This document shows positions 56,988 through 64,000 of a DNA stretch of 64,000 nt, piece by piece. Positions within the stretch are counted from its first letter, which is position 1. Every line of letters begins with the position of its first letter. The DNA is taken from positions 186,001 to 250,000 of the forward strand of contig NZ_RJAC01000012.1 in NCBI RefSeq assembly GCF_003999975.1, given 5' to 3'. The notes under the pieces were generated by a model. The model searched no databases, was not told the origin of the DNA, and saw only the letters and a list, made by a program, of their open reading frames with translations. The position numbers were made by a program, and so were the translations under genes. This DNA comes from Actinoplanes solisilvae (lineage in GTDB: Bacteria > Actinomycetota > Actinomycetes > Mycobacteriales > Micromonosporaceae).

Positions 56988-59894
56988 GTGCAAGTCAGAC
57001 CCGATTTGAGACGCCGCGTGACGGCCGTGCTCGGCGCCGCCGTGCTCGGCGCCGGCGCGGCGTTGGTGGCCGGTGTCCCCGCGCTCGCCGCGCCGGGCTG
57101 CACCGTCGTCTACAAGGTGCAGAGCCAGTGGTCCGGTGGTTTCACCGGCGACATCGCCATCACCAACACCGGCGACCCGGTGACGAGCTGGCGTCTCGAG
57201 TACGACTTCCCCGACGCCGCGCAGCGGGTCACCCAGGGCTGGAACGGCGTCTACACGCAGAGCGGCCAGCGCGTCACGGTCGCCAACGCCGCGTGGAACG
57301 GCAACCTCGGCACCAACGCGACCGTGGGCACCGGCTTCAACGGCAGCTTCGGCTCGGCCAACCCGGTCCCCACCGCGTTCAGCCTCAACGGCACCCGCTG
57401 CAACGGGCCCGGCAACGCGCCCACGGTCGAGATCACCAGCCCGGCGGCGAACACGCGGTTCACCGCGCCGGCCTCGATCCCGATCACGGCGGTTCCGGGC
57501 GGGACGGTGGCGAGGGTCGAGTTCTATCACGACGGGTTGCTGCTCAACACGGATACGGCGGCGCCCTACTCGTACACCTGGACCGGGGTGCCGGCTCAGA
57601 GCGCGGCCTATCGTCTGCAGGCGATCGCGTACGACTCGGCGGGTAATCGCAGCAACACCGCCGACGTGCCGGTCTTCGTCGACGCGGCGACCACGCCGGC
57701 GATCGTCACCGACGCCACCTCGGTGACCGTCTCACCCGGCTCGTCGGCCCCAGCCAGGATCTCTTTGTCGAGGGCGCCGTCCTCCAGCGTGACCGTGGCG
57801 GTCGCTCGCAGCGCCGGGGCTACGACTGTGTCGGCTTCCCCGGCTTCGCTCACGTTCACACCGGCCAATTTCAATGTGCCGCAAACAGTGACAATTGCCG
57901 CGACCGCCGCGGCGACGGTCGGGTCCACGGCGTCGTTCACGGCCACTGCCTCCGGGCACACCGCGGCCACGATCAACGCGCAGGTCGTGCGGGTGGGCGC
58001 CCCCGACGCCCGGTTCACCCAGCTCTACAACGACATCAAGAACCCGGCCAACGGCTACTTCAGCCCCGAGGGCGTTCCCTACCACTCGATCGAGACGCTG
58101 ATCGACGAGGCGCCCGACCACGGCCACGAGACGACCTCCGAGGCGTTCAGCTACTGGCTGTGGCTCGAGGCGCAGCAGGGCCGCGTGTCGGGGGACTGGG
58201 CGCCGTTCAACAGCGCCTGGGCGACGATGGAGAAGTACATCATCCCGTCGCGCGCCGACCAGCCGACCAACGCGAGCTACAACGCGTCGAAGCCGGCGAC
58301 CTATGCGGCGGAGTACCCGTCGCCGTCGCAGTATCCGTCGCAGCTCGACACGGGCGTGTCGGTCGGCACCGATCCGCTGGCGGCCGAGCTGAAGAGCGCG
58401 TACGGCACCGACGACATCTACGGCATGCACTGGCTGCTCGACGTCGACAACACGTACGGCTTCGGTCGTTGTGGTGACGGCACCACGCGCGTCGTCTACA
58501 TCAACACCTTCCAGCGCGGCCCGCAGGAGTCGACCTGGGAGACCGTGCCGCAGCCGTCGTGCGACACGTTCAAGCACGGTGGTCCGAACGGCTACCTGGA
58601 CCTGTTCACCAAGGACGCCAGCTACGCCAAGCAGTGGAAGTACACGAACGCGCCGGACGCCGACGCCCGCGCGGTGCAGGCGGCCTACTGGGCCCTGACC
58701 TGGGCCACCGAACAGGGCAAGCAGTCGCAGCTCTCGTCGGCGGCCGCCAACGCGGCCAAGATGGGCGACTACCTGCGCTACTCGTTCTACGACAAGTACT
58801 ACAAGCAGCCCGGATGCGCCTCGACGTCGTGCCCCGCGGGCACCGGCAAGAACGCGTCCAGCAACCTGATGTCCTGGTACTACGCGTGGGGCGGCGCCTA
58901 TGACACCAACGCCGGCTGGGCGTGGCGCATCGGGTCGAGCACCAGCCACTTCGGGTACCAGAACCCGATGGCGGCCTACATCCTCGGCAACGTCAGCGCC
59001 TTCGCCCCGAAGTCGCCGACCGCCAAGGCCGACTGGCAGGCCAGCCTGGCCCGCCAGCTCGAGTTCTACCAGTGGCTGCAGTCGTCGGAGGGCGCGATCG
59101 CCGGCGGCGCGACGAACAGTTGGAACGGCAACTACTCGGCGCGCCCGTCGAACGTCCCGACCTTCTACGGTCTGGCCTACGTCGAGGCCCCCGTCTACGA
59201 GGACCCGCCGTCCAACCGGTGGTTCGGTATGCAGACGTGGTCGCTCGAGCGGCTGGCCGAGTACTACCACCTGACCGGCGACGCCAAGGCGAAGTCGGTG
59301 CTCGACAAGTGGGTGCCGTGGGCCCTGGCCAACAGCACGATCACGGCCACGGACTTCTCGATCCCGTCGGACATGGCGTGGTCGGGCGCCCCGGCCACCT
59401 GGAACCCGTCGTCACCGGCGGCGAACTCCAACCTGCACGTCACGGTGACCAGCCACGGCCAGGACCTCGGCGTGGCCGGCTCCTTCGCGAAGCTGCTCAC
59501 CTACTACGCGGCCAAGTCGGGCAGCACCGCGGCGAAGACGGCGGCCAAGGATCTGCTGGACGCGATCTGGACGAAGAAGGACGCGAAGGGCGTGTCGGTC
59601 ACCGAGACCCGCGCCGACTACAACCGCTTCGACGACACCTACAACGCGTCGACCGGTCAGGGCATCTACATCCCGCCGGGCTGGACCGGCCGGATGCCCA
59701 ACGGCGACGAGATCAAGCCGGGTGTCTCCTTCCTGGACATCCGCTCCTTCTACCGCAACGACCCGGACTTCCCCAAGGTCCAGGCCTATCTCAACGGCGG
59801 TGCGGCGCCCACCTTCAACTACCACCGCTTCTGGGCGCAGGTCGACGTGGCCACCGGTTACGCCGACTACGCCCGCCTGTTCCCCAACGGATGA
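56988..59894 (+). CDS. Secreted GH48 cellulase with CBM2
   Basis: A 968-residue secreted enzyme. Signal peptide ends near APALAAPG (about residue 36). CBM2 (about 37-137): VVYKVQSQWSGGFTGDIAIT, bounded by two Cys. Ig-like domain about 145-225 (FYHDGLLLNTDTAAPYSYTW) and a Thr/Ser-rich beta domain about 230-340. GH48 from about 345 to the end: PYHSIETLIDEAPDHGHETT followed by the acid Glu in SEAFSYWLWLEA. GH48 enzymes are processive reducing-end cellobiohydrolases. A GTG start has AGGAGG upstream. Downstream, 10 bases on, is an LPMO, so both are made under CebR control. Confidence 0.95.
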   Translation: MQVRPDLRRRVTAVLGAAVLGAGAALVAGVPALAAPGCTVVYKVQSQWSGGFTGDIAITNTGDPVTSWRLEYDFPDAAQRVTQGWNGVYTQSGQRVTVANAAWNGNLGTNATVGTGFNGSFGSANPVPTAFSLNGTRCNGPGNAPTVEITSPAANTRFTAPASIPITAVPGGTVARVEFYHDGLLLNTDTAAPYSYTWTGVPAQSAAYRLQAIAYDSAGNRSNTADVPVFVDAATTPAIVTDATSVTVSPGSSAPARISLSRAPSSSVTVAVARSAGATTVSASPASLTFTPANFNVPQTVTIAATAAATVGSTASFTATASGHTAATINAQVVRVGAPDARFTQLYNDIKNPANGYFSPEGVPYHSIETLIDEAPDHGHETTSEAFSYWLWLEAQQGRVSGDWAPFNSAWATMEKYIIPSRADQPTNASYNASKPATYAAEYPSPSQYPSQLDTGVSVGTDPLAAELKSAYGTDDIYGMHWLLDVDNTYGFGRCGDGTTRVVYINTFQRGPQESTWETVPQPSCDTFKHGGPNGYLDLFTKDASYAKQWKYTNAPDADARAVQAAYWALTWATEQGKQSQLSSAAANAAKMGDYLRYSFYDKYYKQPGCASTSCPAGTGKNASSNLMSWYYAWGGAYDTNAGWAWRIGSSTSHFGYQNPMAAYILGNVSAFAPKSPTAKADWQASLARQLEFYQWLQSSEGAIAGGATNSWNGNYSARPSNVPTFYGLAYVEAPVYEDPPSNRWFGMQTWSLERLAEYYHLTGDAKAKSVLDKWVPWALANSTITATDFSIPSDMAWSGAPATWNPSSPAANSNLHVTVTSHGQDLGVAGSFAKLLTYYAAKSGSTAAKTAAKDLLDAIWTKKDAKGVSVTETRADYNRFDDTYNASTGQGIYIPPGWTGRMPNGDEIKPGVSFLDIRSFYRNDPDFPKVQAYLNGGAAPTFNYHRFWAQVDVATGYADYARLFPNG

Positions 59895-59904
59895 GGTGAT
59901 TGAA

Positions 59905-60978
59905 TTGCGCAAAAAGCTTTTCGCGTACGTGGTCAGCGCGCTGGTCGCCGCCGGGATCGCGGTGGTGGCCCTGCCGCCGGGCGCCGCTCAGGCCCATGGC
60001 GCCATGATGGTGCCCGGCAGCCGCACCTGGCTCTGCTACAAGGACGGCCGCAACCCGAACACGGGCGCGATCGAGCCCCGGAACGCGGCGTGCGCGGCGG
60101 CCGTGGCCCAGAGCGGCACGACGTCGCTCTACAACTGGTTCGCCGTCCTGCGCTCCGACGGGGCGGGCCGCATGTCCGGCTTCATCCCCGACGGGCAACT
60201 CTGCTCGGGCGGCACCGGAGGACCGTACAACTTCTCGGGTTTCAACCTGGCCCGCAACGACTGGCCGCTGACCCACCTGACGACCGGGGCGTCGCTCGGC
60301 GTCCGCTACAACAACTGGGCCAAGCACCCGGGCACGTTCCGGCTCTACATCACGAAGGACTCGTGGAGCCCGACCCGGTCGCTGGCCTGGAGCGACCTCG
60401 AATCGACGCCGTTCGACTCGGTGACCAACCCGCCCGACAACGGCGGGCCGGGCTCCGACGACGGCTACTACTACTGGAACGCCCGCCTGCCGAGCGGTAA
60501 GTCCGGACGTCATCTGATCTACTCGGTGTGGCAGCGCTCGGACAGCAACGAGACGTTCTACGGCTGCTCCGACGTCGTCTTCGACGGCGGCAACGGCGAG
60601 GTGACCGGCGTCGGCAACGGCTCGACCCAGCCCCCGCCCTCGGACCCGCCGCCCTCCTCGCCGCCCCCGTCCGGCGGCGGCGCCTGCACCGCGATGTTCA
60701 ACACCACGGGCTCCTGGAACGGTGGCTTCCAGGGCGAGGTGATGGTTCACGCCGGAGATACCGCGATCAGCAACTGGACGGTGTCGTGGACCTGGCCGGG
60801 CTCCCAGGGCCTCGCTCAGGTCTGGAACGGCACGGCTTCGACGACCGGCTCCCTAATCTCCGTGAAGAACGTCAACTGGAACGGCACGGTGGCCGCCGGC
60901 AAGTACGTGACGTTCGGCCTGCTCGGCTCGGGCACGGCACCCCCGTCCGTCAACAACCTGGCCTGTACGACGACCTGA
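59905..60978 (+). CDS. AA10 lytic polysaccharide monooxygenase with CBM2
   Basis: A 357-residue secreted copper enzyme. TTG 59905 is chosen because GAGG lies 8 bases upstream; it gives the signal MRKKLFAYVVSALVAAGIAV, cut at AQA to expose the N-terminal His of HGAMMVPGSRTWLC, as the copper brace needs. The second histidine is in NWAKHPGTFRLY. The pattern matches cellulose-oxidising ScLPMO10C. A Pro/Ser linker (about 235-255) leads to a C-terminal CBM2 (about 256-357). It oxidises crystalline cellulose and aids GH48. Confidence 0.95.
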   Translation: MRKKLFAYVVSALVAAGIAVVALPPGAAQAHGAMMVPGSRTWLCYKDGRNPNTGAIEPRNAACAAAVAQSGTTSLYNWFAVLRSDGAGRMSGFIPDGQLCSGGTGGPYNFSGFNLARNDWPLTHLTTGASLGVRYNNWAKHPGTFRLYITKDSWSPTRSLAWSDLESTPFDSVTNPPDNGGPGSDDGYYYWNARLPSGKSGRHLIYSVWQRSDSNETFYGCSDVVFDGGNGEVTGVGNGSTQPPPSDPPPSSPPPSGGGACTAMFNTTGSWNGGFQGEVMVHAGDTAISNWTVSWTWPGSQGLAQVWNGTASTTGSLISVKNVNWNGTVAAGKYVTFGLLGSGTAPPSVNNLACTTT

Positions 60979-60988
60979 CCCTGCGAAC

Positions 60989-61022
60989 CCCGGCGGCGGC
61001 GCTCTCTCGCGTCGCCGCCGGG
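60989..61022. terminator. Hairpin terminator after the LPMO gene
   Basis: CCCGGCGGCGGCG (60989-61001) pairs with CGTCGCCGCCGGG (61010-61022), 12 of 13 positions, followed by TCCTTC. Confidence 0.8.
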
Positions 61023-61028
61023 TCCTTC

Positions 61029-61718
61029 TCAGGCCGGCGTCAACCGGGCCTCGGTCAGCACGACGGTGCCGTTCGGATTGCCGCACTCGATGCGCAGAAT
61101 GAGTTTTTCGGCGCCCTCGACGGAAGCGGACAACCCGGCCGGGCGATTCGGCCCTGACGTTTTCTGATCACCGGCGATCCTCGTGTCGAGGCCACCGTCG
61201 TTACGCCGGACCGCGATCAGAGCGGTGACGAAGGTGACGGCTTGCTGATCTGTCCGGGCCGGAAAATAGGGGTGGACGGTCACGTCGAATTGGACGTAGC
61301 GCCCTTGCAGCAGATAGGTGATCTCTGACGTCGGGTCGCCGGTCTCGTTGGTCGGGCATCGAACGGCCATCTCGTGCCCGGTGTAGCCGGCCTTGCCCTT
61401 GATCGCCCGGGGGACCGGCATCAGGTCGTCCGCGCCCGACTCAGGCTGGAACTGATCGCTGGTGAGATAGACCGTCGCGGTGTTCACCGGCGGTTGACCG
61501 GCCGACTGCGGGGTCGGTTCAGGTGCCTGCGATACCGCGGTGACCTGCGCGTTCGCGGGGCTCTCATCGCCTGGTTCTCGGGGCACCAGCCACGTGAGGA
61601 GCGCGACGACGAGCGCCAGCACGCCGACGATCGCGCTGATCACGCCCGCTCGGATGCCCGCGTCCCACCGGCGCCGGCCGCCGCCGGTCGTGTTCGGGGT
61701 TGGTGTCACCGTGTCCAC
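61029..61718 (-). CDS. Membrane-anchored protein of unknown function
   Basis: A 229-residue protein with a short Pro/Thr-rich cytoplasmic N-terminus, one membrane helix at about 26-44 (VISAIVGVLALVVALLTWLV), a Pro/Ser linker and an extracytoplasmic beta-rich domain (TVYLTSDQFQPESG, YLLQGRYVQFDVTVHPYFPA, LIALVR-like strands, LRIECGNPNGTVV). The beta domain resembles carbohydrate-binding NPCBM-like folds but no key residue is seen. The start GTG 61718 lacks a strong ribosome site; GTG 61709 is possible. It is divergent from the similarly built protein at 61896. Confidence 0.75.
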   Translation of the reverse strand: MDTVTPTPNTTGGGRRRWDAGIRAGVISAIVGVLALVVALLTWLVPREPGDESPANAQVTAVSQAPEPTPQSAGQPPVNTATVYLTSDQFQPESGADDLMPVPRAIKGKAGYTGHEMAVRCPTNETGDPTSEITYLLQGRYVQFDVTVHPYFPARTDQQAVTFVTALIAVRRNDGGLDTRIAGDQKTSGPNRPAGLSASVEGAEKLILRIECGNPNGTVVLTEARLTPA

Positions 61719-61895
61719 CAGAAGGAACTCCGCTCGCGAGGAATCGACCCCACATCTTGACCTCAGAAACGGGAGGCGGGGGAGTCTCGGCGGCGGTAAA
61801 AGTGACGGGTTTCCGACACAGAAGTCGATCTATCTCCTGCGGTACGGTGCCGTTTACCTCCGACAATTGATCAATTCGAGAATGCAGGAAAGTGC

Positions 61896-62783
61896 ATGAC
61901 CTCCTCAGATCCCTATCGGCGGCCCGGTGAAACGCCGCCCGGACCGCCCGGAGCGCCCGGCCCGGTTCCCCAGCAGCCCGGCGCGAAGCCGCCGCCGGCT
62001 CCGGGGCAATACGGCCGGCCGGCCGCCGCCGTGACCGGCGACGGCCCCGACGGCTCCGACGGGGGGTGGAAAGCCCCGCCCCGGCCACCGCGCCGCGGCA
62101 CTGGTCTGATCATGGTCACGCTGACCGTCGCGCTTCTCGCGCTGCTGCTGGGCGCGGTCGCCGCCGTGCAGTCGTGGCGCGCCGCCGACATGGCCCGCGA
62201 GGCCCTCGACCGGATCGGGGACGGGGCGGCTCTGCCGGGCATGCCGACGAACGCGCCGACCGTCGCCCCGACGACCGCCGAGCCGACCGTCGAGCCGACC
62301 GTCGAGCCGACCGTCGAGCCGAGCAATCCGAACGGGGGCAGCGCTCCGGTTCTCAACGCCCAGACGCAGTACAAGGACAAATACGCCGGGCAGAGCCTGC
62401 GGCTGCCCTCCGACTGCGGCACGGCCATCTACATCGACCTCGACGAGCCGCGCGTGAAGGTGGACAGTTCCGCCGCCGAGTTCGCCGTCGAGGATCCGTG
62501 CGGTTCCGGGGCGGCCTCCATCAACCTGCTCACCGGCGTCGAGGGCAGCCTGGTCGACTCCAAGGCGGTCACCCCCTTCGAGTGCGCCGAGCTGATCCGG
62601 ACCAGCCCGGTGTCGTCCGACAATCTGCCGGTGCGGCGGGGGCAGGTCTACTGCGTCAAGACCTCCCTCGACGCCGCGCGGGCCACCGCGGGAACCTGGA
62701 AGATGGTTCTCCTCGAGGTGACCGCGGTGGGGCAGGACGGAACCGTCGCCTTCAAGGCGTCGGCCTGGGACATCCCCGACTGA
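61896..62783 (+). CDS. Proline-rich membrane-anchored protein of unknown function
   Basis: A 295-residue protein. The N-terminal 65 residues are Pro/Gly-rich and cytoplasmic, then one membrane helix (LIMVTLTVALLALLLGAVAA, about 70-90). A threonine/proline stalk with TVEP repeats follows (about 120-145), then an extracytoplasmic domain with three cysteines (SDCGTAIYIDL, DPCGSG, FECAEL, YCVKT). Such proteins occur in actinobacteria as surface sensors or inhibitors, but no function is known. AGGAAA precedes the ATG. It faces the related gene on the other strand. Confidence 0.78.
   Translation: MTSSDPYRRPGETPPGPPGAPGPVPQQPGAKPPPAPGQYGRPAAAVTGDGPDGSDGGWKAPPRPPRRGTGLIMVTLTVALLALLLGAVAAVQSWRAADMAREALDRIGDGAALPGMPTNAPTVAPTTAEPTVEPTVEPTVEPSNPNGGSAPVLNAQTQYKDKYAGQSLRLPSDCGTAIYIDLDEPRVKVDSSAAEFAVEDPCGSGAASINLLTGVEGSLVDSKAVTPFECAELIRTSPVSSDNLPVRRGQVYCVKTSLDAARATAGTWKMVLLEVTAVGQDGTVAFKASAWDIPD
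62282..62325 (+). repeat. 12-base tandem repeats encoding TVEP
   Basis: The 12-base unit GCCGACCGTCGA is repeated about three times with near-identity in the stalk region, a site of likely length variation. Confidence 0.8.
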
Positions 62784-62845
62784 TCCCGCGGCTGCGCTCC
62801 GCCGGTCGGGGGTCCAGCGGGCCGGGGGAGCCGCGCCGGGGCGGG

Positions 62846-62851
62846 TAGCCT
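62846..62851 (+). promoter_or_regulatory. Leaderless -10 element (TAGCCT)
   Basis: TAGCCT lies 6 bases before ATG 62858. Confidence 0.5.
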
Positions 62852-62857
62852 GCCGGG

Positions 62858-63919
62858 ATGCAGGTCGTTTCGAAGTTGGAGCGCCGGGTGGTGACGGCGG
62901 CCGAGCGGGCGCTGGAGCGGCAGAAGTTTGTGTGTTCGCTCGACCTGTTGACCGGCTTGGGCTGGGTGCCGGACCGGGCCGTCGACAACTGGCGGCAGGG
63001 GCGGGCGTCGAGCCTGGAGGCGGTCGCTCCGGTGTCGGCCGATCGGCTGACCGACGTCATGGAGATCTTCCAGCGGTGGGTGGAGAGCCGGGGGCTGCGT
63101 CCCAGCGAGATCGACTATGTGTCCGCGACGCGCGATCGGCGGCCGCTGCGGTTCACCGCCTCGGGGGGTGAGGCGGCCGAGAAGGCGTACCGGCTGCATT
63201 GGGTCTCGGCCGAGATGAGCGAGGCGCAGCGGGAACGGCTGACCACGCGGCAGAGCAAGCCGCCCGACCTGGTGGTCGTGCTGCCGGTGCGCGAGTTCAC
63301 CTGCGTGAGCTGCAGGCGCGACGACGCCGACATGCTGACGATGGAGGACGCGGGACCGCTCTGCCTGGGGTGTGCCGACCTCGATCATCTGGTGTTCCTG
63401 GCCGCGGGCGACGCGGCGCTGACCCGCCGGGCCAAGAAGGCGAGCCGGCTGTCGGCCGCGGTCGTGCGGTTCAACCGCGGCCGCAAGCGGCACGAGCGGC
63501 AGGGGCTGCTGGTCGAGCGGGCCGCGATCGAGCAGGCCGAGCAGGAATGCCTGTCCGACGAGGAGGCCCGGGCCCGCCGCCGAGAGAGAGATCGCGTACG
63601 GCGGGCGGCCGCGGACGAGGTCTTCCAGCGGAAACTCGCCGAGGAGATCGGCGTGCTCTTCCCAGGCTGCCCGGGGGAACGGGCGGCCGAGATCAGCCGG
63701 CACACCGCCGAGCGCGGCAGTGGCCGGGTGGGCCGCAGCGCGGCTGGGCAGGCCCTGGACGCCGACGCGGTCACCCGCGCGGTGGTCGCCTCGGTGCGGC
63801 ACGAGGACACTCCGTACGACGAACTGCTCATGAGCGGCGTGGCGCGTGAGGAGGCCCGGGCGCGCATCCGGGCCGACATCGACCTGGTCCTCGACCGGTG
63901 GAGGCGCCCGGGCGGTTGA
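62858..63919 (+). CDS. DUF2293 domain protein
   Basis: A 353-residue basic protein. A helical N-terminus (WVPDRAVDNWRQGRASSLE), a zinc-finger-like CVSCRRDDADMLTMEDAGPL followed by CLGC, a basic helical middle (RFNRGRKRHERQG), and a C-terminal DUF2293 domain (FPGCPGERAAEISRHTAERG, RSAAGQALDADAVTRAVVAS). DUF2293 proteins in plants and bacteria are of unknown function; the zinc pair and basic helices suggest nucleic-acid binding. The ATG is leaderless by its -10 spacing. Confidence 0.85.
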   Translation: MQVVSKLERRVVTAAERALERQKFVCSLDLLTGLGWVPDRAVDNWRQGRASSLEAVAPVSADRLTDVMEIFQRWVESRGLRPSEIDYVSATRDRRPLRFTASGGEAAEKAYRLHWVSAEMSEAQRERLTTRQSKPPDLVVVLPVREFTCVSCRRDDADMLTMEDAGPLCLGCADLDHLVFLAAGDAALTRRAKKASRLSAAVVRFNRGRKRHERQGLLVERAAIEQAEQECLSDEEARARRRERDRVRRAAADEVFQRKLAEEIGVLFPGCPGERAAEISRHTAERGSGRVGRSAAGQALDADAVTRAVVASVRHEDTPYDELLMSGVAREEARARIRADIDLVLDRWRRPGG

Positions 63920-63941
63920 CGCCGCGACTCACTGTGGAGCG

Positions 63942-64000
63942 ATGCAGGTCATCGAGGTGAGCATGATCGGCGTACGGTCCGCCGTCCTGCGGCTGACCCG
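63942..64000 (+). CDS. Start of an unidentified gene (3' partial)
   Basis: ATG 63942 opens MQVIEVSMIGVRSAVLRLTR with good codon use to the window edge. GGAG lies 4 bases upstream. Only about 20 residues are visible, too few to name it. Confidence 0.5.
   Translation, partial: MQVIEVSMIGVRSAVLRLT

Noticed and set aside
62282..62325. CRISPR-like short repeats
   Set aside because: The repeats are directly adjacent without spacers and encode a TVEP stalk.

Overview
The window is 64 kb of high-GC actinobacterial chromosome, most like Micromonosporaceae (Actinoplanes or relatives). Pointers are the strong G/C third-position bias, a helY-type helicase end, a glnX-glnH-pknG operon, a CebR-type operator before cellulases, and many start codons sitting 5-8 bases after a TANNNT -10 element (leaderless transcripts). 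The species is not proven. No rRNA, tRNA, CRISPR array, insertion sequence or prophage was recognised.

Layout. 1-15.2 kb holds ordinary and accessory single genes: a HelY-type helicase end, two SAM methyltransferases, an ECF42 sigma factor with its YCII/DGPF partner, an ArsR-MFS pair, a broken P-loop gene, GNAT enzymes, a MOSC protein, an ANT-like nucleotidyltransferase beside an AAC(2')-like acetyltransferase, an oxidoreductase, an inositol-monophosphatase-family enzyme, a nitrilase-family enzyme and a SEC-C protein. 15.3-23.7 kb is a seven-gene reverse-strand operon: GlnX-like sensor, GlnH-like lipoprotein, an unknown helical protein, PknG kinase, PP2C phosphatase, vWA protein and FHA protein. 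It reads as a complete extracellular-ligand-to-phosphosignal pathway, and the kinase, phosphatase and FHA protein all carry N-terminal zinc ribbons. 23.8-39.4 kb holds an acyl-CoA ligase, an M1 aminopeptidase, small VOC, YdeI, DUF1028 and stress proteins, an ArsR-SRPBCC pair with an operator over its start codon, a nucleotide-sugar dehydratase-like protein, a DUF3558 lipoprotein and an APC permease. Two gene-poor stretches lie at 28.3-29.5 and 30.4-30.9 kb.

39.3-49.3 kb is a compact biosynthetic locus. A cystathionine-beta-synthase/SbnA-like enzyme and a diaminopimelate-decarboxylase-like enzyme run one way. A single 2466-residue protein, A-T-C-A-T-TE-MFS, runs the other way. It has a cysteine thioesterase nucleophile, a fused exporter and three repeat-expanded segments inside its adenylation domains. 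This is the best candidate for an undescribed small system.

49.3-64 kb holds a TetR regulator with its operator, a methyltransferase and an SDR, a three-gene sugar ABC importer without its own ATPase behind a perfect palindrome, a UDP-glucose dehydrogenase, a cellulose-degrading pair (GH48 with CBM2, then an AA10 LPMO with CBM2) behind a TGGGAGCGCTCCCA operator, two divergent membrane-anchored proteins of unknown role, a DUF2293 protein and the first codons of another gene.
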